From contig NZ_JOHR01000030.1 in assembly GCF_000719775.1 (NCBI RefSeq), positions 62,001 through 126,000 of the forward strand: 64,000 nt of DNA. Direction: 5' to 3'. Shown here piece after piece: positions 47,428-57,191 of the stretch. Position numbers and translations under genes: made by a program. The notes below the pieces were generated by a model. The model did not search any database and was not told the origin of the DNA. It saw nothing but the letters and a program-made list of their open reading frames with translations. The stretch is from Streptomyces sp. NRRL F-5135 (GTDB taxonomy: Bacteria > Actinomycetota > Actinomycetes > Streptomycetales > Streptomycetaceae). How positions within the stretch are numbered: the stretch's first letter is position 1; each line of letters begins with the position of its first letter.

Positions 47428-50400
47428 ATGTACGAGCTGTCCCGGGTCCGCCTCTACTCCATCGGGCCCGCCGGTGCGCGCTACGCCGACACCGTGCTCG
47501 ACCTGCGGGGCGTGGGCGCGCCCGTGCCGCGTCCCGCGCCCACCCAGGCGGAGTTCTTCGAGGAGGAGCCGACGGGCCCGCCGCGCCGCCCGGCCCCGGC
47601 CGGCGTGCTGTTCCTGGAGAACGGCGGCGGCAAGTCCGTGCTGCTCAAACTGATCTTCTCGGTGATGCTGCCGGGACACCGCAACACCCTCGGCGGCGCC
47701 AGCTCCGGTGTGCTGCGCAAGTTCCTGCTCGCGGACGACTGCGGCCATGTCGCCCTGGAGTGGCAGCACACCCTCACCGGCGAACTCGTCGTCGTCGGCA
47801 AGGCCAGCGAGTGGCGCGGCCGGCAGGTGTCCAACGACCCGAGGAAGTTCGCCGAGGCCTGGTACTCGTTCCGGCCGGGCCCCGGACTCGGCCTCGACTC
47901 CCTGCCGGTCGCCGAGTCCACCTCCGTACGGCCGCCCGTCGAGGGGGCCTCCGGAGCGCGCGGGCGCCGCCGGACGATGAAGGGCTTCCGGGACGCCCTC
48001 ACGGAGGCGGGCAAGGTGTACCCGCACCTGGACGTCCACTGGGAAGAGATCCACGACCGCTGGAACGAGCACCTCGGAGACCTCGGACTCGACCCCGAAC
48101 TCTTCCGCTACCAGCGCGAGATGAACGCGGACGAGGGCGAGGCGGCCGGCCTGTTCGCCGTCAAGAAGGACTCCGACTTCACGGACCTGCTGCTGCGCGC
48201 GGTCACCGACACCCGCGACACCGACGGACTCGCCGACCTCGTCTCCGGCTTCGGCAACAAGCTGGGCCGCCGGGCCGAGCTCAGCGCCGAGCGCGACTTC
48301 ACCGCCGGGTCCGTCGACCTGCTCGGCCGGATCGTCGACGCCACCGGGACCCGCGCCCGCGCCCGGGACGTCCACACGGGCGCCGAGCGCCGCGCCCGTA
48401 CGCTCGTGCGCCGCCTCGCGGCGCGGGCGGGCGCCGAACGCGAGCGGGTCGCCGACCTCGCCCAGCGGGTCACCGCCGCCGCGCACACGGTGACCTCGGC
48501 CGACCAGGCGCGCGGCCGCAGCTCACTGATCGCCGCCGAACTCGCCTACCGCCACGCGTCCCTGGCCCTGACGGCGGCCGAGAAGCGCGCCGCCGCCCAG
48601 CGCCGCGAGCTGACCGACGCCCGTACGCTGCACTCCGCCTGGCAGGCCGCCGAGGCCGTGCTGCGGCACCGGGCCGCCGCCGACCGCTCGGCCAGGGTGG
48701 CCGCCGCGATCCGGGAGGCCGAACGCGACGCCGCGCCCGCCCTCGCCGCGCGCGCCACCGCGGCGGCCGATCTCGTCCGGGCGCTGCAGGCCGCCGCCGA
48801 GGACGGCGAACGGCTGGCGAACGAGGAGGAGGAGCGCTCCGCCGCCCTCCAGGAGGCGGGCGAGGCCGCCCACCGCGACGCGACGTCCGCCGCCACCGAG
48901 GCGCAGCGCGCCCGCAGCGAGGCCGGACACCTGCGTCAGCGCCTGGCCGAGGTCGAGCAGGAGACCGCGGAGGCGGTCCGGGCGGGCTGGCTCGACGACA
49001 GCACGCCGGACGCCGATCCGGCCCGCGCCGCGCTCGCCGCGACCGACGCCGAGAAGGCCGCGGTCGCCGCCTGGGAAGCGGCACGGGAGGCCGCCCGCGG
49101 CGCCGCGGATCGGGCCAGGGAGAGCGCGTCGGCGGAGTCCCGCGCCGAACTGGCCGCCGCCAGGGCCGCCGACGCCGCCCAGGCGGCGGAGCGCCGTTAC
49201 GACGCGGAGCGCCGCGCCGCCGAGTCCATCGCGCGCGACGAACGCCTCGCCGAGCTGATGGGCCTGCCCGCGGCCGTCGCCGCCGTCGGCCGCGTCCCCG
49301 CGCCCCGCGGGGCCGGCCCCACGGGCGCGGACTCCGCCGGTACCGGCGGCCCGCGGCAGGACCGGAGCCCGGGGAGCGGTGAGGGGCCCGCGGCCACGGC
49401 CGGGCCCGTCCCCCGAGCGGCGGAAGGCCCCCTCGGCGCCGAGGACCTGGACCGGTACGCCGACGACCTGCGCGAACTACTCGACGGGAACGTCGCATCC
49501 GCCGAACGGCAGCTTTTCGAGCTGCGCACCGCCGCGGCCGACGACGCCCGTATCCTCGGCGCGCTCGGTGACGGCGGTCTGCTGCCGCCCGGCCCCGACG
49601 TCCTCGCCACCGTCGAGTTCCTGGGCGAGCAGGGCATTCCGGCGCTGCCGGGCTGGCGCTACCTCGCCCAGTCCGTGGACCCCGCCGACCACGCCGCCGT
49701 ACTGGCCGCCCGGCCCGAACTGGTCGACGGCGTCGTGATCACCGACCCCGACTCGCACGCCCGCGCGCGGGAAGCGCTCGCCGGGGCCGCGCTGCTGCCG
49801 CGCTCCACCGTCGCCGTGGGCACCGCCGCCGCGCTGCTGGCGCCCGTGCCGGGGCCCGGGGGCGGTGGCACGGACGACGGAGCGGTGTTCCTGGTCCCGC
49901 CGAATCCGGCCATGCACGACGAGCACGCCGCCGACGAGGAGCGGCGGGCGCTGCGCGCCCGCGCCGCCGCGCGCGACGAGGAGATCAGCCTCCTCGCCGC
50001 CCGGCTCACCGGCGACCGCTCGCTCGCCGCCCGGCTCGGATCGTGGCGCGCCGACTGCCCGCCCGGCATGCTCCGGGAGCTGTCGGAGGCGGCCAGGACC
50101 GCCGGGAAAGCCGCCGAGGCCGCCGAGGCCGCGCTCGCCGAGGCCCGTACCGCGCGCGCCGAGGCCGACGAGGCCGCCACCGAGACCGCCCGGGTCCGCG
50201 ACGAGCGGCAGGAGGCGGCCCAGCGCGCCCGCCGGGCCGCGGACGCCCTGTCCGGCCTGGCCTTCCGGCTCCGCGAACGCTCCCAGTGGCAGACCAGGCT
50301 CCGCGAACTGGCCGACGACGCGGCGGAGTCGGAGGCCCGTGCGGCCGTCTGCCTGGAGCGCGCCCGGGCCGCCGACGAGGACCGCAGGGCCGCCCAGCGC

Positions 50401-52182
50401 GCGGGCGACGACGCCCGGCGCACCGCCCGCGCCCTGCGTGCCGAGCGTGCCGAGATCGCCGGCGCGCCGGAGAACGTTCCGGAGGCGGATCCGGACGCCC
50501 CGCGCGCCGCGCTGCCCGCCCTGCGCGAGGCGTACCGCGCCGCCTCCCAGCTGTACGAGAAGGTGGGCGTCGGCGCCGACCTGCGGGCCGAACAGGCCCG
50601 CGCGGAGAGCGACGAGAGCGCCGCGCTCGCCGAACTGGACCGGCTCACCAACAAGGTCCGCACCCGCGCCGCCCAGCTCCTCGAATCCCCCGACGGAGCC
50701 GACGGCCCGTCCCGGCAGGCCGCCGCCGCCCGTGCCGAGTCACTCGTGCAGATGCTGGAGTCCCGCGCCTCGGCCGCCAGCGAACAACTCGGCCGGTTCC
50801 GCGGCGAGGCGGAACGGCTGGCTCCGGAGGACGGCGACGCGCACACCGAGCTGCCCGAGGACCTGGTCCCCGCCGACGCCGACCAGGCGCAGACCCTGCT
50901 GCGTACCGCGACCAACGAGCTCGCCGAACGGACCGACGCGCTCGAATCCGCGCGCGCCGCCCACGCCGAGCTGCTCCACGCCCACCGCGCCGCCGAGGAC
51001 GCGGCGAGCGGCTTCGACGAGACCGCCGCGCTCCTGCGCGACCTGCTGCGCGGCGCGGCATCGGAGGAGGCCCCGGGGCGGGGCGGCGACGAGGAGGCCC
51101 CGCAGGTGCCCGAGCCCTACCCCGGCACCCTGGAGGAGGCCCGCGGCGCCACCGCCGAGGCCCGCCGCTCCCTGCGCGGCTGCGCGTCCGACCTCTCCAC
51201 CGCGGAGGCGGGCGTCCGCGAAGCGTGCGACGTGCTCGTACGGCACGCCAACTCCACGCGGTACGAGCAGGTGCGCACCCCGGCCCGGCAGCAGATCCGG
51301 GAACTGCCCGCGTCCGCGCTGCCCGAGCACGCCGCCGCCTGGGCCGAGGCGTTCGCCCCCCGGCTGCGTGTGCTCACCGACGAACTCGCCCAGCTGGAGC
51401 GCAACCGCGATTCCATCGTCGACCGGCTGCGCGGCCTGGTGGAGTCCGCGCTGACGACGCTCCGTTCGGCCCAGCGGCTCTCCCGGCTGCCGGAGGGGCT
51501 GGGCGAGTGGTCCGGACAGGAGTTCCTGCGGATCCGCTTCGAGGAGCCGGACCGCGCGACGCTCGCCGAGCGGCTCGGCGAGGTGATCGACGAGGCGACC
51601 AGCGCCGCCCTGAAGAAGAACTCCGACCTGCGCAGGGACGGAATGTCTCTGCTGCTGCGCGGCGTCCGGGCCGCGCTGCAGCCCAAGGGCGTGGCCGTCG
51701 AGATCCTCAAGCCCGACGCGGTGCTGCGCGCCGAACGCGTCCCCGTCGGACAGATGGGCGACGTCTTCTCGGGCGGCCAGCTCCTCACCGCCGCCATCGC
51801 GCTCTACTGCACGATGGCCGCCCTGCGCAGCAACGACCGCGGCCGCGACAAGCACCGGCACGCGGGCACGCTCTTCCTGGACAATCCGATCGGCCGCGCC
51901 AACGCCACGTACCTGCTGGAACTGCAACGCGCGGTGTCCGACGCCCTCGGCGTCCAGCTCCTGTACACCACGGGCCTGTTCGACACGACGGCGCTCGCCG
52001 AGTTCCCCCTCGTCATCCGCCTGCGCAACGACGCGGACCTGCGCGCCGGGCTGAAGTACATCAGCGTGGAGGAGCACCTGCGCCCCGGACTGCCCCAGCC
52101 GGACCCGGACGGGGAGACCGTCCACGGAGAGATCACCGCGACCCGGATGTACAAGCGGGCCCCGGAGCCGGCCACGGACTGA
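47428..52182 (+). CDS. MukB/MksB/JetC-like SMC ATPase
   Basis: 1584 residues. N-terminal ATPase half with Walker A ENGGGKS (64-70, Lys69), long Ala/Glu/Arg-rich coiled coils (about 290-580 and 830-1330) separated by a hinge-like less regular region (about 590-820), and C-terminal half with signature FSGGQ (1447-1451) and Walker B LFLDN (1482-1486). The residue after the Walker B Asp is Asn1486, where most SMC/ABC ATPases have the catalytic Glu. First P-loop glycine is also replaced (Leu63). Forms a ring with the two preceding proteins, probably acting on DNA. Confidence 0.88.
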   Translation: MYELSRVRLYSIGPAGARYADTVLDLRGVGAPVPRPAPTQAEFFEEEPTGPPRRPAPAGVLFLENGGGKSVLLKLIFSVMLPGHRNTLGGASSGVLRKFLLADDCGHVALEWQHTLTGELVVVGKASEWRGRQVSNDPRKFAEAWYSFRPGPGLGLDSLPVAESTSVRPPVEGASGARGRRRTMKGFRDALTEAGKVYPHLDVHWEEIHDRWNEHLGDLGLDPELFRYQREMNADEGEAAGLFAVKKDSDFTDLLLRAVTDTRDTDGLADLVSGFGNKLGRRAELSAERDFTAGSVDLLGRIVDATGTRARARDVHTGAERRARTLVRRLAARAGAERERVADLAQRVTAAAHTVTSADQARGRSSLIAAELAYRHASLALTAAEKRAAAQRRELTDARTLHSAWQAAEAVLRHRAAADRSARVAAAIREAERDAAPALAARATAAADLVRALQAAAEDGERLANEEEERSAALQEAGEAAHRDATSAATEAQRARSEAGHLRQRLAEVEQETAEAVRAGWLDDSTPDADPARAALAATDAEKAAVAAWEAAREAARGAADRARESASAESRAELAAARAADAAQAAERRYDAERRAAESIARDERLAELMGLPAAVAAVGRVPAPRGAGPTGADSAGTGGPRQDRSPGSGEGPAATAGPVPRAAEGPLGAEDLDRYADDLRELLDGNVASAERQLFELRTAAADDARILGALGDGGLLPPGPDVLATVEFLGEQGIPALPGWRYLAQSVDPADHAAVLAARPELVDGVVITDPDSHARAREALAGAALLPRSTVAVGTAAALLAPVPGPGGGGTDDGAVFLVPPNPAMHDEHAADEERRALRARAAARDEEISLLAARLTGDRSLAARLGSWRADCPPGMLRELSEAARTAGKAAEAAEAALAEARTARAEADEAATETARVRDERQEAAQRARRAADALSGLAFRLRERSQWQTRLRELADDAAESEARAAVCLERARAADEDRRAAQRAGDDARRTARALRAERAEIAGAPENVPEADPDAPRAALPALREAYRAASQLYEKVGVGADLRAEQARAESDESAALAELDRLTNKVRTRAAQLLESPDGADGPSRQAAAARAESLVQMLESRASAASEQLGRFRGEAERLAPEDGDAHTELPEDLVPADADQAQTLLRTATNELAERTDALESARAAHAELLHAHRAAEDAASGFDETAALLRDLLRGAASEEAPGRGGDEEAPQVPEPYPGTLEEARGATAEARRSLRGCASDLSTAEAGVREACDVLVRHANSTRYEQVRTPARQQIRELPASALPEHAAAWAEAFAPRLRVLTDELAQLERNRDSIVDRLRGLVESALTTLRSAQRLSRLPEGLGEWSGQEFLRIRFEEPDRATLAERLGEVIDEATSAALKKNSDLRRDGMSLLLRGVRAALQPKGVAVEILKPDAVLRAERVPVGQMGDVFSGGQLLTAAIALYCTMAALRSNDRGRDKHRHAGTLFLDNPIGRANATYLLELQRAVSDALGVQLLYTTGLFDTTALAEFPLVIRLRNDADLRAGLKYISVEEHLRPGLPQPDPDGETVHGEITATRMYKRAPEPATD

Positions 52183-52253
52183 GCCGCGCCCCGGCGCCCG
52201 CACACCGCCCTCCGCACAGCGCCCGTCGCACCCCGTCCGTCGGCCCGGGCGCC

Positions 52254-52416
52254 CGCACCCCGCGTACCGGTCACCGCACCCCGCGTACCAGTCACCGCGC
52301 CCACCGCCCGGCGCGCGCAGGGGCCATGCGCCTCCCGGCGGGCACACCGGTCGCCGCGCGGACCGGCCCTCGCACACACGGCCTCCGGCGTGCACCGGCC
52401 CCGGCGTGCACCGGCC
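52254..52416. repeat. Two tandem repeats in the 237-base gap after the SMC gene
   Basis: A 21-base unit (52254-52274 and 52275-52295, one mismatch; core CCCCGCGTACC) and a 16-base unit CCGGCGTGCACCGGCC (52385-52400 and 52401-52416, identical). No gene is evident in the gap. Confidence 0.8.
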
Positions 52417-52420
52417 GCCG

Positions 52421-52888
52421 TCACGGAGTGACGGCACTCCGTATGCGCGCGGCGTCCCGCCGCTCCCGCCGCGCCGCCCGGCGGGCCCTGCGCCGCTCCC
52501 GGCGCAGCTCTCGTGCCGTACTGCTGGGGCTGGACACCACCCCGTGACGCTGGACCCACACCTGGCGGGTCACCCATACGTCCAGTACGCCCCAGGTCGC
52601 CAGCACCGTGGAGGCCACGCTGCTCAGCACCATGGGGAAAGCCAGCCAGGAACCCGCGAGCGTGCTCAGGAACGCGACCATGGCCTGAATCAGCGTCACC
52701 GCCATGAAGATCACCGCGCGGACCGCGGCCGTACGCACCGGGTCCGGCAGCCGGTAGCGCTTCGCCGGCTCCTCGACCCACAGGCTCCGGGGCACGCCCG
52801 CGAACCCGCTCTCCGACGCGGCACCGTGCCGCTCCTCCGTCTCCCTCAACGGTCCCTCCCCACCCTCATGTCCGCCTTCCGCGGTCAT
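52421..52888 (-). CDS. Small membrane protein
   Basis: 155 residues. Acidic N-terminus, two adjacent membrane segments (about 60-82 AVIFMAVTLIQAMVAFL; and 88-108 FPMVLSSVASTVLATWGVL), then a very basic C-terminus (RELRRERRRARRAARRERR). Resembles small actinomycete membrane proteins with no assigned function. ATG at 52888 with GAGG eight bases ahead. An 8-pair hairpin (52423-52442, ACGGAGTG-ACGG-CACTCCGT) covers its last codons and stop. Confidence 0.75.
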   Translation of the reverse strand: MTAEGGHEGGEGPLRETEERHGAASESGFAGVPRSLWVEEPAKRYRLPDPVRTAAVRAVIFMAVTLIQAMVAFLSTLAGSWLAFPMVLSSVASTVLATWGVLDVWVTRQVWVQRHGVVSSPSSTARELRRERRRARRAARRERRDAARIRSAVTP

Positions 52889-53378
52889 GCCCGTCGCCTC
52901 GGGCCCGGGCCCGTGCCACATGGTGCCCCGACGGGCACCGCGTGTCCGCCAGGCCCTGTCCTGGGGCACCTGGGAAGCAATTGCCCCGCCCCCGGCCGCC
53001 CCACGCCGGCCGGGAACCCGAACGTGTCATGCGAAACCACCCGCAGTGCCGCAACGTCCCCGGATCCCCGAACAATCCGCACACAGAAGGACGAATGGCA
53101 GGCCCGGAAGATTCCCATGTCATCATCAACCCCGCGATGAACCAAGCGATTTCGGCCATCCGGCGTGACCGGTCACATGGCGTCCAGCCAGGTCTCCCGC
53201 CTCCCGACGACGGGCGTCATCTCACCGTGTACCGGGACAACCCGTCACCAATGTGCCACCCGAAGGCCGAAAAACATCCGGATGTGTCTTCGAGTTGCCG
53301 GTGTGACAGTAGTAGGCTCGCGCCGTTTGCTGATGGAGCATCCCCCGTGACAGGCAGGGGATCGAGCTGGGGGAGGCC
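52889..53378 (+). other. Promoter region of the conservon
   Basis: 490 bases, less GC-rich than its surroundings. It contains the perfect palindrome ACATCCGGATGT (53273-53284) about 95 bases before the sensor kinase start, a plausible operator, and TGTGACAGTAGTAGG just after. A short frame at 53095 has a good AAGGAC ribosome site but overlaps the kinase gene out of frame. Confidence 0.5.
53273..53284. promoter_or_regulatory. 12-base palindrome upstream of the conservon
   Basis: ACATCCGGATGT is perfect and stands out in a stretch of otherwise unstructured sequence. Position relative to the kinase gene suits an operator or activator site; the binding protein is unknown. Confidence 0.4.
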
Positions 53379-56345
53379 ATGCGCTTTCGCGGGAAATCCA
53401 TCCGCCGGAAGATCGTGGCGCTGCTGCTCGTGCCGCTCGTCGCGCTCACCGGCCTGTGGGCGTTCGTCTCCGTGCTCACCGGCGACCAGGCGGCTCAACT
53501 CGTCGACGTCAGACATGTCATCAACAAAGTCGGCCGCCCCGTCGAGGCGAGCATCCGGGCTGTCCAGGCCGAACGCCGTGAATCGCTGATCTACCTGGCC
53601 GATCCCACGGCCTCCGGCGCGCTGGCCGATCTGCGCGCCCGGCGGGCCGACACCGACGACGCCGTCGCACGTGTCAAGAGAAACGTCACTCCTGACGTGC
53701 GCGACCGGATGGACGGCATCTCCTCCGAGCGGTACACCGCGCTCGTCAAGTCCCTTGACCTGCTGGACCTGATGCGCCGCTCCGTGGAGGAGAGCACGGT
53801 CACCCGTGAGAAGGCGCTGAACTTCTACAACCAGCTCATCAATCCCAGCCACACCTTCCTCGCCTCCCTCTACGGACACGAGGACGTGGACGGGGACAAC
53901 TGGGGCCGGGCGCTGGTCGGTTTCGACCGCGCCAAGGAGATGCTCTCCCGAGAGGACGCGCTCGTCTCCGCCGCACTGGTCTCGCGCGAGTTCACCTCCG
54001 GCGACCTGCGCGCGATCTCCGACCTGATCGCCAGTCGCACCATGCTGTACGAGACGAACCTGTCCGACCTGCCCCTCTCCGACCGGGTGACCCTGGAGCA
54101 GTACTGGCGCACCCCGGCCACCCTCGCCCTGCGCGAGACCGAGAACACCCTCATCGGGGACGGCGCCGCCAAGAAGGCATCGCTCACCCTGCGGGGCTGG
54201 GAGGACGCCACCGCGCCGGTCCTCGAGGACCTCACCCGGGAGAGCGCCGAGGCCGACGCCCTCTACCGGGCCCACATCGACCCCGTGCGCCGTGCCGTGT
54301 TCGTCAGGCTCGCGGTCGCCGGCACCGTCGGTTTCGCCGCGCTCTTCGTCTCCGTGCTCATCTCCGTACGGATCGGCCGCGTCCTGATCCGGGACCTGTC
54401 CCAGCTGCGCAGGGAGGCCCACGAGGCCTCCGGCGTACGGCTCCCCAGCGTCATGCGCCGTCTCGCCGCCGGCGAGCAGGTCGACGTGGAGACCGAGGCG
54501 CCCCGGCTCGAATACGCCAAGGACGAGGTCGGCCAGGTCGGCCAGGCGCTCAACACCCTGCAGCGCGCGGCCGTCGAGGCCGCCGTGAAACAGGCCGATC
54601 TCCGCCGTGGCGTCTCCGAGGTCTTCGTCAACCTCGCCCGCCGCAACCAGGTGCTCCTCCACCGCCAGCTCACCCTCCTGGACACCATGGAACGGCGTAC
54701 GGAGGACACCGACGAACTCGCCGACCTGTTCCGCCTCGACCACCTCACCACCCGCATGCGCCGGCACGCCGAGGGCCTCGTGATCCTCTCCGGCGCCGCG
54801 CCGTCCCGGCAGTGGCGCAAGCCCGTCCAGCTGATGGACGTGGTGCGCGCCGCCGTGGCCGAGGTGGAGGACTACGAACGCATCGAGGTCCGCAGGCTGC
54901 CGCGCATCGGGGTCGGCGGCCCCGCCGTCGCCGACCTCACCCACCTCATCGCCGAACTCCTGGAGAACGCCACGGTGTTCTCGCCCCCGCACACCGGGGT
55001 GCAGGTGCACGGCGAGCGGGTCGCCAACGGTTTCACCCTCGAAATCCACGACCGCGGCCTCGGCATGGCCCCCGACGTGCTGCTCGACGCGAACCTGCGG
55101 CTCGCCGAGACACCCGAGTTCGAGCTGTCCGACACCGACCGCCTCGGCCTGTTCGTGGTCAGCCGGCTCGCTCAGCGGCAGAACGTCCGGGTCTCGCTCC
55201 AGACCTCCCCGTACGGCGGCACGACCGCCATCGTCTTCCTGCCGTCCGCGCTGCTCACCGACGCCCCCGACACCGAGGGCACCGGCTTCCGGCTCGACCG
55301 GAAGAAGACGCTGGAGGGCAGGCGCGGCCGGAACGAGGGCGGCGGCCGGCGCGCGGCGCTGGCGCAGGTCCCCACGGGCCGGGGCGGCGACCCGGACGTG
55401 CTCGACGGCCCGGTCGAACTCGAGGCCCCGGTCGGTTCCCTGGAGGCGGAGCGCGGGCCGGCCCTCGGCACGGGCGGCGGCCTCGGCGACCTGGAGGACA
55501 CCGAGAGCGAACGCGGCGGCCTGTTCCGCGCCCGCGAGCTGGGCCGCGACCGAGGCCATGACCGTGATCGGGATCATCACCGCGACCGTGACCGCGACGG
55601 CGAGCACCCGCGTGACGCGGACGGCCATGGCGCCGTGGAGATCCTTGACGTACGGGCCGGGCTCCATCCGCGGGACCCCCGGAACGCTCGTGACCCCCGT
55701 GACATCCGAGACTCGCGCGACTCCTGGGACGAGGGCCGTGCCCCGCGGGACCGGCGCGACGGACGGGGCATCCCGTCCCCACGCGGGCGCCACGACCCGT
55801 ACCGGCAGACGCGCGACGGCGGTGGCTCCGATCTCCCGGACGACCTGACCGGGACGCCGCGCCGCAAGCCCCCGACGCTGGTCGTCGACCGTGGCCGGCG
55901 CGTGGACGACCCCGACCGCGGCCCGTCGGCGTCCGGCACCGGAGGCCACAGGTCCGGCGAGCGGGCCGGCGGACCGGGACCCTGGAGCAGTGGATCCGGT
56001 GGAACGGGGGGCCCGGGCTCGGGCCCGGACACCGGGCCGACCGGCCCGGGCGGACCGAGACGTGTACCGTCGGACGAGGCCCAGACCCTGATCGGCGGCC
56101 TGCCCAGGCGAATCCGGCAGGCCAGCCTCGCCCCCCAGCTCAGGGACGCGGCGCCGCCCCCGGAACGCTCCAGCGGGCGGACCACGGGCGCCGACCACGA
56201 GAGAGACCGGGACGCGGACGAGGTGCGCGACCGCATGGCTTCGCTGCAACGCGGCTGGCAGCGCGGTCGCCGGCAGAACGCCGCCGAGGACGCCACCCGC
56301 GCCGGCGAGACACAAGGAACCACATCGGAGGGGGACGGTCGATGA
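53379..56345 (+). CDS. Conservon sensor histidine kinase-like protein (CvnA type)
   Basis: 988 residues. Membrane segment 1 (about 12-32), extracellular nitrate/nitrite-sensor-like NIT domain (about 35-300), membrane segment 2 (308-330), HAMP region (331-390), a His-containing LLHRQLTLLDTMERR (about 425-440) and an HATPase domain (LIAELLENATVFSPP, about 523-537, and GLGMAPDVLLDANLRLAE). The tail after 640 is disordered with an Arg/Asp run (about 720-800). In conservons CvnA works with CvnB-D as a GPCR-like membrane signalling complex. ATG overlaps the next start (ATGA). Confidence 0.93.
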   Translation: MRFRGKSIRRKIVALLLVPLVALTGLWAFVSVLTGDQAAQLVDVRHVINKVGRPVEASIRAVQAERRESLIYLADPTASGALADLRARRADTDDAVARVKRNVTPDVRDRMDGISSERYTALVKSLDLLDLMRRSVEESTVTREKALNFYNQLINPSHTFLASLYGHEDVDGDNWGRALVGFDRAKEMLSREDALVSAALVSREFTSGDLRAISDLIASRTMLYETNLSDLPLSDRVTLEQYWRTPATLALRETENTLIGDGAAKKASLTLRGWEDATAPVLEDLTRESAEADALYRAHIDPVRRAVFVRLAVAGTVGFAALFVSVLISVRIGRVLIRDLSQLRREAHEASGVRLPSVMRRLAAGEQVDVETEAPRLEYAKDEVGQVGQALNTLQRAAVEAAVKQADLRRGVSEVFVNLARRNQVLLHRQLTLLDTMERRTEDTDELADLFRLDHLTTRMRRHAEGLVILSGAAPSRQWRKPVQLMDVVRAAVAEVEDYERIEVRRLPRIGVGGPAVADLTHLIAELLENATVFSPPHTGVQVHGERVANGFTLEIHDRGLGMAPDVLLDANLRLAETPEFELSDTDRLGLFVVSRLAQRQNVRVSLQTSPYGGTTAIVFLPSALLTDAPDTEGTGFRLDRKKTLEGRRGRNEGGGRRAALAQVPTGRGGDPDVLDGPVELEAPVGSLEAERGPALGTGGGLGDLEDTESERGGLFRARELGRDRGHDRDRDHHRDRDRDGEHPRDADGHGAVEILDVRAGLHPRDPRNARDPRDIRDSRDSWDEGRAPRDRRDGRGIPSPRGRHDPYRQTRDGGGSDLPDDLTGTPRRKPPTLVVDRGRRVDDPDRGPSASGTGGHRSGERAGGPGPWSSGSGGTGGPGSGPDTGPTGPGGPRRVPSDEAQTLIGGLPRRIRQASLAPQLRDAAPPPERSSGRTTGADHERDRDADEVRDRMASLQRGWQRGRRQNAAEDATRAGETQGTTSEGDGR

Positions 56346-56785
56346 CCGCACCGAATGCCGCAGCACGCACGTCGACCGATCCGGGCCGCGTGGGGGAGCT
56401 CAACTGGCTCCTCGACGAACTCGTCGAGCGGGTCGCCAGTATCCGCAAGGCGGTGGTGCTCTCGGGCGACGGTCTCGCCACCGGTACGTCCAAGGACCTC
56501 ACGCGCGAGGACGGCGAGCACCTCGCGGCCGTCGCCTCCGGTTTCCACAGCCTCGCCAAGGGCGTCGGCCGGCACTTCGAGGCGGGCCAGGTCCGGCAGA
56601 CCGTGGTGGAACTGGACGAGGCCTTCCTCTTCGTCACCGCGGCGGGCGACGGCAGCTGCCTGGCCGTCCTGGCCGACGCGGACTCCGACGTCGGCCAGGT
56701 CGCCTATGAGATGACGCTCATGGTCAAGCGGGTCGGCGTCCACCTCGGCACGGCGCCACGGACCGGTCTGCCCACCGGTGGGTGA
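56342..56785 (+). CDS. Roadblock/LC7-domain protein (CvnB type)
   Basis: 147 residues, one roadblock/LC7 domain: ELNWLLDELVERVASIRKAVVLSGDGLATGTS, then EDGEHLAAVASGFHSLAKG and EMTLMVKRVGVHLGTAPR. Roadblock proteins act as GAP-type or scaffold partners of small GTPases; here the GTPase is the fourth gene of the conservon. ATG overlaps the stop of the kinase gene. The next gene starts ten bases after the stop. Confidence 0.95.
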   Translation: MTAPNAAARTSTDPGRVGELNWLLDELVERVASIRKAVVLSGDGLATGTSKDLTREDGEHLAAVASGFHSLAKGVGRHFEAGQVRQTVVELDEAFLFVTAAGDGSCLAVLADADSDVGQVAYEMTLMVKRVGVHLGTAPRTGLPTGG

Positions 56786-56795
56786 GTAGGCCGAG

Positions 56796-57191
56796 ATGAG
56801 TGACGCAGGTCAGGATACGCAGCACTGGTTCGACGGCGAAGCCGGACCGGTGGTACGTCCCTATGCGATGACGCGTGGCCGCACGAGCAGCACGGTGCGC
56901 CACCGGCTCGACCTGATCGCGGTCGTCGTTCCCGAACCCGCGGCCGAGGACCCCGGCCGGGACCAGACGCTCTCCCCGGAGCATGTGGAGATCGTCGAAC
57001 GCTGTCGTGACACCCCCCAGTCGATCGCCGAGCTCGCCGCGGGACTCGACCTCCCCGTCGGGGTGGTCCGGGTCCTGGTCGGCGACCTCGTCGAGGACGA
57101 ACTGGTCCACGTAACCCGTCCCGTTCCGCCGGCCGAACTGCCGGACGTGAACATTCTCCGCGAGGTGATCAATGGCCTTCGGGCGCTCTAG
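56796..57191 (+). CDS. DUF742 protein (CvnC type)
   Basis: 131 residues, DUF742: opening with VVRPYAMTRGRTSSTVRHRLDLIAVV, then a winged-helix-like region DTPQSIAELAAGLDLPVGVVRVLVGDLVEDELVHV. Usual third protein of a conservon. It probably binds CvnA or DNA; no catalytic motif. The gene overlaps the next by 20 bases, so translation of the GTPase is coupled to it. Confidence 0.95.
   Translation: MSDAGQDTQHWFDGEAGPVVRPYAMTRGRTSSTVRHRLDLIAVVVPEPAAEDPGRDQTLSPEHVEIVERCRDTPQSIAELAAGLDLPVGVVRVLVGDLVEDELVHVTRPVPPAELPDVNILREVINGLRAL

Noticed and set aside
53095..53378. Short frame MAGPEDSHVIINPAMNQ with a good AAGGAC ribosome site
   Set aside because: Codon use is not of the host type, it extends out of frame into the sensor kinase gene, and there is no stop before it. 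A leader peptide cannot be excluded but is not supported.
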